Part shown: piece by piece, positions 1 to 6,286 of the stretch
Numbering within the stretch: position 1 is the stretch's first letter
How the letters are laid out: every line of letters starts with the position of its first letter
DNA from: Rhodothermaceae bacterium
GTDB taxonomy: Bacteria > Bacteroidota > Rhodothermia > Rhodothermales > Rubricoccaceae
Assembly: GCA_013003465.1 (NCBI GenBank)
Contig: JABDIZ010000059.1
Location: 1-8,889, forward strand
Direction: 5' to 3'
DNA: 8,889 nt
Program-made: the position numbers and the translations under genes
Notes under the pieces: generated by a model
Databases searched by the model: none
What the model saw: only the letters and a program-made list of their open reading frames with translations
Told to the model about the DNA's origin: nothing

Positions 1-1121
1 CTCAGGAGGCGGCCTTCGACCGGGTGATGCTGGAGATCCCGAACGTGCCGCATGAGTCGGTGCCGGTGGGCCACAGCCCAGAGGAGAACCAGGTAGCGTT
101 TGAATGGGGCGAGAAGCCATCATTCGATTTCGAGCCGAAGCCGCACTGGGAATTGGCGGAGCACCACGGGCTCCTCGACTTCGAGCGCGGCGCGAAGGTG
201 ACGGGCGCGGGCTTCCCGTTCTACATCGGCCAGGGCGCGCGTTTGCAACGGGCGCTGATCCAGTTCTTCCTCGACCAGGCCGGCGAGGCGGGCTACACCG
301 AGATGCAGCCCCCCCTCATTGTCAACGGCGCCAGTGGAGTAGGAACGGGGCAAATCCCTGACAAGGAAGGACAGATGTACGGGACTGATTTGAACCTAGA
401 TGCGATAGGCCAGCAGTTCGAGGCAATCCTTTCTAGTGCCCAAGACCCTGGCACTCTGGAACTAGCAAATCGCCTGAAGGAGCAGATCTTCGAGGAGACA
501 AGAAACGCGCTTTACCTCATCCCCACCGCCGAGGTGCCCGTCACCAACTTTCTCCGCGACGAAATCCTTGCAGAGGATCGGTTGCCGATTCAGTACGCCG
601 CGTACACACCGTGCTTCCGCCGCGAGGCTGGGTCGTACGGCAAGGACGTGCGCGGCCTCAACCGCCTCCACCAGTTCGACAAGGTCGAGCTCGTCCGCTT
701 CGTCCACCCGGACGACAGCTACACCCACCTCGAAGCACTCCGCGAGGACGCCGAGCGGCTCGTGCAGGCCCTCGGCCTCCCCTACCGCCGCCTCCTGATG
801 TGCACCGGCGACATGGGCTTCACGCAGGCCAAGAAGTACGACCTCGAAGTCTGGAGCGCCGGACAAAACCGCTGGCTGGAGGTCTCGTCCATTTCCAACT
901 TCGAGGCGTTCCAGGCGCGCCGTGCGGCCATCCGCTTCCGCCCGGATGCTTCGGATTCGAAGCACGGCGGCAAGCCGCAGTACGTCCACACGCTCAACGG
1001 CAGCGCGCTCGCCCTGCCGCGCATCGTGGCCGCGCTGCTGGAAAACGGCCAGCAGGCGGACGGCTCCATCGTCCTACCCGAGGTGCTGCACCGCTACACC
1101 GGCTTCACGCGCATCGGCTGA
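1..1121 (+). CDS. serS: Seryl-tRNA synthetase, 5'-truncated
   Basis: This is the catalytic part of seryl-tRNA synthetase, which charges tRNA-Ser (and tRNA-Sec) with serine using ATP in the cytoplasm. The frame is open from base 3, so the GTG at 24 is internal. The N-terminal coiled-coil tRNA-binding arm, about 100 residues, lies left of the window. Visible in order: the pre-catalytic PNVPHESVPVG segment; the class II motif 1 region (about 225-330); the serine-binding TAEVP (from about 526); motif 2 with CFRREAGSYGKDVRGLNRLHQFDK (roughly 610-680); the MCTGDMGFTQAKKYDLEVW and EVSSISNFEAFQARR blocks; and motif 3 NGSALALPR (from about 999). The GSYGKDVRGLNRLHQ and GSALALPR forms are those of Bacteroidota-type SerRS. 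The oddity is about 36 extra residues between QMY and LYLIPTAEV, encoded in low-GC DNA and described separately. The gene ends 7 bp before a convergent gene. Identity is certain from the motifs. Confidence 0.97.
   Translation, partial: QEAAFDRVMLEIPNVPHESVPVGHSPEENQVAFEWGEKPSFDFEPKPHWELAEHHGLLDFERGAKVTGAGFPFYIGQGARLQRALIQFFLDQAGEAGYTEMQPPLIVNGASGVGTGQIPDKEGQMYGTDLNLDAIGQQFEAILSSAQDPGTLELANRLKEQIFEETRNALYLIPTAEVPVTNFLRDEILAEDRLPIQYAAYTPCFRREAGSYGKDVRGLNRLHQFDKVELVRFVHPDDSYTHLEALREDAERLVQALGLPYRRLLMCTGDMGFTQAKKYDLEVWSAGQNRWLEVSSISNFEAFQARRAAIRFRPDASDSKHGGKPQYVHTLNGSALALPRIVAALLENGQQADGSIVLPEVLHRYTGFTRIG
381..509 (+). other. In-frame low-GC insertion inside serS
   Basis: Between QMY (ending at 380) and LYLIPTAEV (starting at 510) there are 43 residues where, from memory, Bacteroidota SerRS proteins have about 6-8. 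The insert looks helical and charged (for example IGQQFEAILSSAQ and LANRLKEQIFEE). Hand-counted GC for 361-520 is 81/160, about 51%; row 181-240 of the same gene is 75% and 661-720 is 65%. Codons rare elsewhere in the gene cluster here (CTA twice, ATA, AGT, TCT, AGA), and unusual codons start upstream at about 330 in conserved sequence (GGA GTA GGA ... CAA ATC CCT). The frame is intact and the catalytic motifs on both sides are normal, so the enzyme is probably functional. Whether the patch is a recent import or a lineage feature cannot be told from one sequence. Confidence 0.7.
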
Positions 1122-1128
1122 GCCGACG

Positions 1129-1857
1129 CTACTCGGTGGGTAGTTCGACGTACGGGCTTTCCTCGGGCGGCACGAGGTGCAGCGGCTCGGCCTCACCCAC
1201 TGGCTGCCAGGTGGGCTCCTCACAACTCGCCTGCGTGTAGTGCTCCACCAGAAACTCCGGCCCGGGGAGCGCTAGGACGCGGGCCGCTGTGGTCCCGCTC
1301 TGCCCAGCTGCGCACGCGCTGTTGGAGAGTTGCGTTCCGCCCCAGCCACTGAGCCCATCGTCGCTGAAGGCCAGCAGGGCCAGGCTCTGGCTCATCTGCC
1401 CGCCCATACCGAACCACCCGAGCGTGGCGAGTTCATCGCGGCCATCCCCATCCAGATCGGGCACAGCCATGAGGTCCTGCGCAATGTCCTCGAAAGCCAC
1501 ATGGTGCACCAGTTGCCCCTGCTCGATGACGACGAGCCCCATCTTGGGGCAGCAGCGAGGCCACAGGCTCATCGCAAACAGGATGGCATGCTGCTCGGCC
1601 TCGGGCCGTGTGAACGCCCCCTCGGCCACCGCGAGGACGCGCCGTTCTTCCTCGAAGCCGGTATCCCGTCCCTGCCAGTAGGCACGAGCCACGCGAGCCG
1701 CTTGACCAAACGCCGCGCGCTCTTCCCATACCGAGAGATCGGCAGCAGGGCCAGTTCGTTCCGCGCGGCCATCGGCAATTTCGATCGGGGTCTGAGCCTG
1801 GGCACACCCCAGGAAGACAACACTGACCCATACGGCGGCGACAAGTCTACCAAGCAT
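1129..1857 (-). CDS. Secreted protein of unknown function with one FG-GAP/VCBS-like calcium motif
   Basis: I do not recognise a named family. The chosen start (1857) gives 242 residues beginning with a typical signal peptide: MLGR, a hydrophobic core LVAAVWVSVVFLG, then CAQAQ. It could be cut after AQA by signal peptidase I. A lipoprotein at Cys18 is possible but the box (VFLGC) is poor. Upstream in-frame starts to 1941 would add 28 basic residues before the signal and are less likely. The only recognisable motif is DLDGDGRDE at residues 134-142, the Asp-rich loop of FG-GAP/VCBS repeats and related calcium sites, followed by LATLGWFGMGG. Four Cys (102, 103, 182, 212) besides Cys18 could form disulfides in the periplasm. 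The gene is monocistronic here, convergent with serS (7 bp gap) and divergent from the DUF1800 operon. A GGAG at about 9-12 bases before the ATG is a weak ribosome site. Confidence 0.72.
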   Translation of the reverse strand: MLGRLVAAVWVSVVFLGCAQAQTPIEIADGRAERTGPAADLSVWEERAAFGQAARVARAYWQGRDTGFEEERRVLAVAEGAFTRPEAEQHAILFAMSLWPRCCPKMGLVVIEQGQLVHHVAFEDIAQDLMAVPDLDGDGRDELATLGWFGMGGQMSQSLALLAFSDDGLSGWGGTQLSNSACAAGQSGTTAARVLALPGPEFLVEHYTQASCEEPTWQPVGEAEPLHLVPPEESPYVELPTE

Positions 1858-2108
1858 GAGCGGCTCCGTCCATAGACGCCTGAGTGGAACAGCAAAATGT
1901 TGCGAACGGCGGCGTCCTTGCGCAATATGTGCTGAAGCCATGTAGACAAATAAAAAGAGTCGGCCGTCCTGTTGCTCTCAACGATCCCTCAACGACGATT
2001 AGCGGCCCCGTAACTTTCCGGGGCCGTTAATCGTCGTTGATTTGAGCGAACGCCGTTGGTGGCCGACACTTCGGCTCGGTCACGCCCGCCTGCTAGCCTG
2101 GATCGTTT
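1858..2108. other. Divergent intergenic region
   Basis: This 251-bp region separates the minus-strand secreted-protein gene from the plus-strand DUF1800 operon, so promoters for both should lie here. It contains an A/T-rich patch (about 1940-1960, including ACAAATAAAAAGAG) that, read on the minus strand, gives TTTATTTG, one mismatch from the Bacteroidetes -7 element TAnnTTTG; no matching -33 element was found 19 bases upstream. An 8-bp direct repeat CTCAACGA occurs at 1977-1984 and 1988-1995, the second copy running into the long inverted repeat described separately. No clear plus-strand promoter or Shine-Dalgarno site precedes the ATG at 2109. Confidence 0.5.
1989..2040. repeat. Long 22-bp inverted repeat (hairpin)
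   Basis: Arms at 1989-2010 and 2019-2040 are complementary over 22 bp with one exception: G2002 faces T2027, a G-U wobble if transcribed. The loop is 8 nt (TAACTTTC). The inner half is GC-rich (CGGCCCCG/CGGGGCCG) and the outer half is TCAACGACGATTA and its complement. Read on +, the stem is followed by TTTGAG, so it resembles a rho-independent terminator, but it lies between two divergent genes where no transcript needs to end. It could instead be a 5'-leader hairpin of the DUF1800 operon (68 bp before its ATG), an operator, or the scar of a small mobile element. Confidence 0.85.
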
Positions 2109-3755
2109 ATGGATCGTCGCGCCTTCCTCCGCCGCGCTGCCCGCCCGGCGGCTCCCTCCCTCACCCTCACGGGTCCGGGGCAGGCTCTCGCTGACCCTGA
2201 CTTCGAGTACCTACCGGGGAGATTCGTCGACCCGCGCCTGCCCATTGACTGGGCCCACCGCGCGGCACGCCCCGATCCGAATGCGCCGCCTCGAACAGGC
2301 GAGGCGCTGCGGACGGGCGGCGGCCTCGCCTCGTACGTCCCTTCCGCCGAGGCCCCCTGGGATGCAGCCCGCGCCCGGCACCTCCTTCGCCGGACGGGCC
2401 TCGCCCCCACCGTCGCAGAAACCGATACGGTCCTGGGCTCCACGCCGCAAGCCGCGGTAGACGCCATCGTTGACGCCGCGCTGAGCGCGCCGCTGCCGCC
2501 CACGCCCGCGTGGTACGACGCGGCTTTCCCGGACCCTAACGCGACGGATCAGGAAATTCAGGAGTACATCGACAACAACGTCGGGTGGCTCTACGCATAC
2601 AAGCACGAGATCAACCGCGACCTGCTGGTGTGGCGGGTAGCCGGGACGGGCCTGCGCGAGCGACTCGCGCTCTTCTGGCACAACCACTTCGTAACGGCCC
2701 TCGACAGCTACTTCCATGCGCCCTGGCTGGCCCGCTACTGGGGCCTGCTGCGCACCCACGCGCTCGGCGACCTCCAGCCGTTCGTGCATGCGATGGGCCT
2801 CTCGCCCGCGATGCTGATCTACCTCAACGGCATCGAAAACCGCATTGGCGCACCCAACGAGAACTACGCGCGCGAGTTGCTGGAGCTGTTCACGATGGGC
2901 ATCACCGACCCCAACGGCCAGCCCAACTACACGCAAACCGACATCGAGGAGCTGGCCCGCGCCCTCACCGGCTGGACCATCGACGTGTACGGCACGCAGG
3001 AGGCCTACTTCGTCGCCCCGTGGCACGACGCGGGAGAGAAGACGATCCTCGGCCAGACGGGGAATTGGAGCTACGACGATATCGTGCCGATCCTCTTCGG
3101 CCAGCGCCCGACCGAGATCGCGCACTTCGTCTGCCGCGAGCTCTACCAAGAGTTCGTCTACCCAATCCCGAACGAGGCGGTCGTCGCGGAGATGGCGGCG
3201 CTGCTCGTGGCGAACGACTTCGTCGTCGAGCCGGTGGTGCGGACGCTGCTCAAGAGTGTGCACTTTTTCGACGCGGCCACCATCGGCGCCCGCGTCAAGA
3301 GCCCGGTCGAACTGTTCTACGGCGTCACCAAGGCGCTCGGCTTCCAGGAGGAGGGCGAGTTGCTCAACATCCTGAACTACTTCACCGACACGACGGGCCA
3401 GATCGTCCTCGATCCTCCGAACGTCTCGGGCTGGGATGGGCATCGCGCCTGGATTGATACCGGCACGCTGGCGTTCCGCTGGCTCTATTGCGAGTGGCTG
3501 CTCTACCAGCAGGCCACGCTCCAGCCACTCGCGATGACAATGCCCGCGCCCTTCGACGCCGCTGCGCTCACGGCTGACCTCGCTTCCTACCTCACGAGTG
3601 TACCCCTCAACCAAGAAGAGGTGGATCGTCTCGTGGAGGTGCTGCTTGACGGATTGCCCTCCTACGAATGGAACCCGTTTGACCCCGGCGCCGAGGGCCG
3701 CCTCTTCGGTCTCGTCCTCGCTCTCCTCCGCCTCCCCGAAGCCCAACTCGCCTGA
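2109..3755 (+). CDS. DUF1800 family protein, copy 1
   Basis: A 548-residue member of the DUF1800 family, which is typically encoded beside DUF1501; its biochemical activity is not established to my knowledge. The domain runs from about residue 85 (ARHLLRRTGLAPT) to the end. Family signatures present: FWHNHF (residues 189-194), YLNGIEN, PNENYARELLELF (249-261), ARALTGW (283-289), ILGQTGNWSYDDI, and LLKSVHFF followed by KSPVELFYG. The N-terminus MDRRAFLRRAARPAAP resembles a twin-arginine signal, but the stretch after it holds several prolines and is only weakly hydrophobic. An Ala-rich cleavage-like site (QALA) follows at about residues 25-28. Residues 29-84 form a linker lacking in copy 2. The ATG at 2109 is kept because it aligns with the MDRR start of copy 2; no Shine-Dalgarno is visible. 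Only 11 bp separate it from the DUF1501 gene, so the two are almost surely cotranscribed. Confidence 0.93.
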   Translation: MDRRAFLRRAARPAAPSLTLTGPGQALADPDFEYLPGRFVDPRLPIDWAHRAARPDPNAPPRTGEALRTGGGLASYVPSAEAPWDAARARHLLRRTGLAPTVAETDTVLGSTPQAAVDAIVDAALSAPLPPTPAWYDAAFPDPNATDQEIQEYIDNNVGWLYAYKHEINRDLLVWRVAGTGLRERLALFWHNHFVTALDSYFHAPWLARYWGLLRTHALGDLQPFVHAMGLSPAMLIYLNGIENRIGAPNENYARELLELFTMGITDPNGQPNYTQTDIEELARALTGWTIDVYGTQEAYFVAPWHDAGEKTILGQTGNWSYDDIVPILFGQRPTEIAHFVCRELYQEFVYPIPNEAVVAEMAALLVANDFVVEPVVRTLLKSVHFFDAATIGARVKSPVELFYGVTKALGFQEEGELLNILNYFTDTTGQIVLDPPNVSGWDGHRAWIDTGTLAFRWLYCEWLLYQQATLQPLAMTMPAPFDAAALTADLASYLTSVPLNQEEVDRLVEVLLDGLPSYEWNPFDPGAEGRLFGLVLALLRLPEAQLA

Positions 3756-3766
3756 CCCCGCTCGCT

Positions 3767-5392
3767 ATGTGTGACCATCACCGCACCACGAAGCCGAGCC
3801 CGCGCGCCATTGCGCTCGAACACGGCGAGGCCCACGATCACGACCACGCCGCCTGGACGCGCCGCGACTTCCTCGTCCGCTCTGGCCTCGCCGTCGCGGG
3901 CGGAGGTGCGATGCTCGCGGGCAGCATGCCCGTGCGCGCCCTCGAACCGTCGGCGCTCCTCCAGCAACTTGCGGCGCTCGACACCGACCGCGTGCTCGTC
4001 ATCCTCCAACTCGGCGGCGGCAACGACGGCCTCAACACCGTCGTCCCGAAGACGAACGACCTCTACTACCAGCGACGCCCCACCCTCGCCATCGCGGCGA
4101 ATGAGACGGTCGCGCTCGACACCGACTACGGCTTGCACCCGGCAATGCAGAGCTTGGAACCGACGTGGGGCGAGGGCGGCATGGCCGTCGTTCACAACGT
4201 CGGCTACCCCGATGCCAACCTCTCGCACTTCCGCGCGACCGACATCTGGCTTTCGGCCTCCGACTCGGAGGAGTACCTGACGACGGGCTGGGCCGGTCGT
4301 AGCCTCGAAACGCTCTTCCCCGATTTTGAAACGGCGCCGCCCGCGTTTCCGCCCGCCGTGCAGATCGGCACCTCCAACCCGCTGCTTTTCCGTGGCCAGA
4401 GCGCGGGCTACGGCATGGCCCTCTTCGACACGGAGTTGTTCCTGCAAATCGTGCAGGGCGAGCCCGTCTACGATCCCGCTGCGGTGCCCCCCACGCCCTG
4501 GGGCGATGAACTGGCCTTCCTCCGCACCGTCGCCAACGACTCGTTCCGCTACGCCGACGCCATCAGCCAGGCCTATGAAGCCGCGTCGAACGCGACCGAG
4601 TACCCTGAGGGAAACATGCCGGCCTCGCTGGCCGGGTGCGCCCGGCTCATCAAGGGCGGCCTCGGCGCGCGGATCTACCTCGTCTCTGTCGGCGGCTTCG
4701 ATACGCACGCCAACCAAGCCGACGAGCATGCCCTGCTGCTCCAGCAGGTCTCCGAGACCGTCGCGGCGTTCTACGCCGACCTCGCCGCCACCGGCGATGC
4801 CGACCGGGTGCTCACGATGACGTTCTCCGAGTTCGGCCGTCGCATCGAAGAGAACGGCTCCGACGGCACCGACCACGGCACGGCCGCGCCCCTGTTCCTC
4901 TTCGGCGGTGGCGTGATCGGCGGGCTCTACGGCGATGGGCCTGATCTCGCCAGCCCGGACCCGAACGGCAACCTCGTCCACTCGACCGACTTTCGCTCGG
5001 TCTACGCGACCGTGCTTCAAGAGTGGTTCGGGCTGGAGGAGGCCGTCACGACCTCGATCCTGGGCGGCTCGTTCGGGATCATCCCGATGCTGGCTGACCC
5101 CGTGGCGACGGAGCCGGAAGGCGTCCCACTCACGTTCGGGCTGGAGCAGAACTCCCCGAATCCGTTCGGCTCGTCCACGCAGATTCGCTTCACGCTGACC
5201 GAGGCGGGCCTAGTGCGCCTCCAGGTCTTCGACCTACAAGGCCGCCTCATCTCGACGCTCGTGAACGAGGCGCGAGCGGCCGGGCAGCATCACATCCCCT
5301 TCGACGCCGATGCGCTACCGAGCGGCACCTACCTCTACCGCCTCGAAGCGCCAGAGGGCGTGCGCACGAGTCGCATGACGCGCGTGCGCTGA
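3767..5392 (+). CDS. DUF1501 family protein with Tat signal and T9SS sorting domain, copy 1
   Basis: A 541-residue DUF1501 protein. Pfam, as I recall, places this family in the alkaline phosphatase/sulfatase clan; the substrate is unknown. Order: His/Asp-rich leader (residues 1-29, MCDHH and LEHGEAHDHDHA); twin-arginine motif TRRDFL (31-36) with Ala/Gly-rich core and likely cut after VRA58; LGGGNDGLN (82-90); GLHP; NVGYPDANLSHFRATD (SHF at 153-155); VGGFDTHANQ (from 308); TFSEFGRR (352-359); GTDHGTAAP (367-375). Asp87, Asp312, His314, Asp369 and His370 are candidate metal ligands by analogy with the clan (inference). Residues about 459-541 are a T9SS type A sorting domain: LEQNSPNPF, a beta-rich IRFTL and LVRLQVFDLQGR, then SGTYLYRLE and a basic end. 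Export across the inner membrane by Tat and the outer membrane by T9SS is inferred. It follows DUF1800 by 11 bp and is followed by a hairpin terminator. Confidence 0.95.
   Translation: MCDHHRTTKPSPRAIALEHGEAHDHDHAAWTRRDFLVRSGLAVAGGGAMLAGSMPVRALEPSALLQQLAALDTDRVLVILQLGGGNDGLNTVVPKTNDLYYQRRPTLAIAANETVALDTDYGLHPAMQSLEPTWGEGGMAVVHNVGYPDANLSHFRATDIWLSASDSEEYLTTGWAGRSLETLFPDFETAPPAFPPAVQIGTSNPLLFRGQSAGYGMALFDTELFLQIVQGEPVYDPAAVPPTPWGDELAFLRTVANDSFRYADAISQAYEAASNATEYPEGNMPASLAGCARLIKGGLGARIYLVSVGGFDTHANQADEHALLLQQVSETVAAFYADLAATGDADRVLTMTFSEFGRRIEENGSDGTDHGTAAPLFLFGGGVIGGLYGDGPDLASPDPNGNLVHSTDFRSVYATVLQEWFGLEEAVTTSILGGSFGIIPMLADPVATEPEGVPLTFGLEQNSPNPFGSSTQIRFTLTEAGLVRLQVFDLQGRLISTLVNEARAAGQHHIPFDADALPSGTYLYRLEAPEGVRTSRMTRVR
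5141..5389 (+). other. T9SS type A C-terminal sorting domain of DUF1501 copy 1
   Basis: The last 83 or so residues are separate from the DUF1501 domain and match the familiar Bacteroidota/Rhodothermota sorting tail: start LEQNSPNPFG, middle FTLTEAGLVRLQVFDLQGR, then LVNEARAAGQHHIPFDA, LPSGTYLYRL and a terminal arginine-rich TSRMTRVR. Such tails direct proteins through the outer membrane by the type IX system, after which they are usually removed. Neither DUF1800 protein has one; whether DUF1501 copy 2 does cannot be seen because it is cut by the window end. Confidence 0.93.
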
Positions 5393-5414
5393 GTTCGATC
5401 CAACAACCATACCG

Positions 5415-5454
5415 AGCGCGGGGGCGAACGACGGGGTCGCCCCCGCGCTTGTTT
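5415..5454 (+). terminator. Rho-independent terminator of the first DUF1800-DUF1501 unit
   Basis: A perfect 13-bp inverted repeat (5415-5427 with 5437-5449) encloses a 9-nt loop and is followed by TTGTTT. It lies 22 bp after the DUF1501 stop and 14 bp before the mscL stop. On the minus strand the flank is only modestly T-rich (GGTATGGTTGTTGG), so it may also end mscL transcription, less efficiently. Confidence 0.85.
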
Positions 5455-5463
5455 CAGGCTCTG

Positions 5464-5898
5464 TCAGGCACCCCGCTGCTGGAGCAGGTCGCGGATTTCC
5501 GCGAGCAGCACGACATCGGCACTCGGCTCCGGTGCTTCCTCGGGAGCAGCCTCGGCCTCACGTTTCAGTCCGTTGACCCACTTGACAAAGAGGAACACGG
5601 CGAGCGCCACGAGCAAAAACGAGATGAGAGTGTTGACCAGCACGCCCCACTGCATCACGACCGCCCCAGCTTCCTGCGCTTGGGCGAGCGTTTCGTACGG
5701 CCCGGGCGCCGTGCCTTCCTTGAGCACCGTGAAGATGTTCGCGAAGTCCACCCCGCCGAGCAACATCCCGAGAGGCGGCATCAGGATGCCCTGCACAAAG
5801 GCCGTCACGATGGTTCCAAAGGCTGCGCCAATGATGATGCCTACGGCCATATCGACGACGTTGCCTTTAACGGCAAACTCTTTAAACTCTTGCCACAT
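5464..5898 (-). CDS. mscL: Large-conductance mechanosensitive channel MscL
   Basis: A homopentameric inner-membrane channel that opens under membrane tension and releases solutes during hypo-osmotic shock. The 144-residue product starts MWQEFKEFAVKGNVVDMAVG, the classic MscL opening with the amphipathic N-terminal helix. TM1 spans about residues 14-45 (VVDMAVGIIIGAAFGTIVTAFVQG, constriction side IIIGAAFG), followed by a periplasmic loop (about 46-79, VDFANIFTVLKEG). TM2 is at about 84-108 (WGVLVNTLISFLLVALAVFLFVKWV), then GLKRE and an acidic Pro/Ala linker. The C-terminal helix LLAEIRDLLQQR is the cytoplasmic bundle. The start at 5898 is chosen because MscL proteins begin here; the in-frame start at 5940 would add 14 atypical residues. 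Length is close to the E. coli protein (136). It sits between the two DUF1800-DUF1501 units in opposite orientation and has no evident functional tie to them. Confidence 0.97.
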   Translation of the reverse strand: MWQEFKEFAVKGNVVDMAVGIIIGAAFGTIVTAFVQGILMPPLGMLLGGVDFANIFTVLKEGTAPGPYETLAQAQEAGAVVMQWGVLVNTLISFLLVALAVFLFVKWVNGLKREAEAAPEEAPEPSADVVLLAEIRDLLQQRGA

Positions 5899-5956
5899 GG
5901 TGAAGAACGTGATGGGTGAGACAAAGGAGGGTTCGCGCACGGCGCATGCCGCTGAA

Positions 5957-5987
5957 CGAAGGTAGGCGAAAACGAGTAACTAACAAT
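5957..5987 (-). promoter_or_regulatory. Candidate Bacteroidetes-type promoter for mscL
   Basis: Read on the minus strand, ATTG (5987-5984) is followed after exactly 19 bases by TACCTTCG (5964-5957). The Bacteroidetes primary sigma consensus is TTTG-N19-TAnnTTTG; the match has one mismatch in each element and the correct spacing. Transcription would start near 5950, giving a leader of about 50 nt before the ATG at 5898. No Shine-Dalgarno precedes the ATG, as is common in this phylum. Confidence 0.45.
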
Positions 5988-6133
5988 CAGTTCGGCTGGA
6001 AAGGGCGTGGGGTCGAAATTGACCTGCCAAGACACGACGGGGCGCATTCGAAGTCTTGCGGAGCGCAGCGGAGCCCCCGACCTCTTCGAAAGCCTTGGCG
6101 AGCATGCAGCCCAAGCAGCCTCGATGCCCCGTT

Positions 6134-6168
6134 TCCCGGAGAGCCGATGTTTCGTCGACTCTCCGGGA
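6134..6168. repeat. 10-bp perfect hairpin
   Basis: TCCCGGAGAG at 6134-6143 pairs perfectly with CTCTCCGGGA at 6159-6168 across a 15-nt loop. No T-run follows on either strand, so it is not an obvious terminator. Confidence 0.7.
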
Positions 6169-6267
6169 CTTCATTCCGAACTACGCTCCGCCCGCACCCG
6201 GAAGATTGGTAACCGCTGCACGGGTCAGCCTACCCTGGAACTAACGCGGAGAAGCTAATTCCGCGCA

Positions 6268-6286
6268 CGGCGGCGTTGCGCCGCCG
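6268..6286. repeat. 8-bp GC hairpin with 3-nt loop
   Basis: CGGCGGCG (6268-6275) pairs with CGCCGCCG (6279-6286) around TTG. It is directly preceded by a second small stem (6245-6265). No T-run follows, so a terminator role is not supported. Confidence 0.65.

Noticed and set aside
24..26. GTG as the true start of serS
   Set aside because: The frame is open to base 3 with SerRS-like residues (QEAAFDR before VMLEIPNVPHESVPVG), and the N-terminal arm is required.
1330..1875. Plus-strand frame opposite the secreted-protein gene
   Set aside because: No signal peptide or motif, while the minus-strand frame has a signal peptide and DLDGDGRDE. Confidence is lower than for the other rejected frames because the minus gene is itself unnamed.
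1858..1941. Upstream in-frame start of the secreted protein at 1941
   Set aside because: It would place 28 basic residues before the signal peptide; the Met at 1857 gives a normal signal sequence.
1989..2040. Calling the long inverted repeat an ordinary terminator
   Set aside because: It lies between divergent genes, with no upstream plus-strand gene left to terminate (serS faces a convergent gene) and only TTTG after the stem. Left as a repeat of unknown role.
2211..3746. Long minus-strand open frame (511 codons) opposite DUF1800 copy 1
   Set aside because: Arg/Val/Glu-rich with no family pattern; the plus strand encodes clear DUF1800 motifs. Long antisense frames are expected in GC-rich genes.
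3662..5020. Long minus-strand open frame (452 codons) across the DUF1800/DUF1501 junction
   Set aside because: Low-complexity Arg/Val/Gly/Glu composition and overlap with two well-supported genes; it is a shadow frame.
5449..5919. Plus-strand frame opposite mscL
   Set aside because: His/Arg-rich shadow of a certain mscL gene.
5899..5940. Upstream in-frame start of mscL at 5940
   Set aside because: Would add 14 residues before the conserved MWQEFKEFAVKGNVVDMAVG opening, and lies close to the predicted transcription start.
5916..6258. Short plus- and minus-strand frames in the 5899-6422 gap
   Set aside because: Overlapping each other on both strands, Arg/Ser/Pro-rich, no start signals or family resemblance; more likely noncoding repeat-like DNA.
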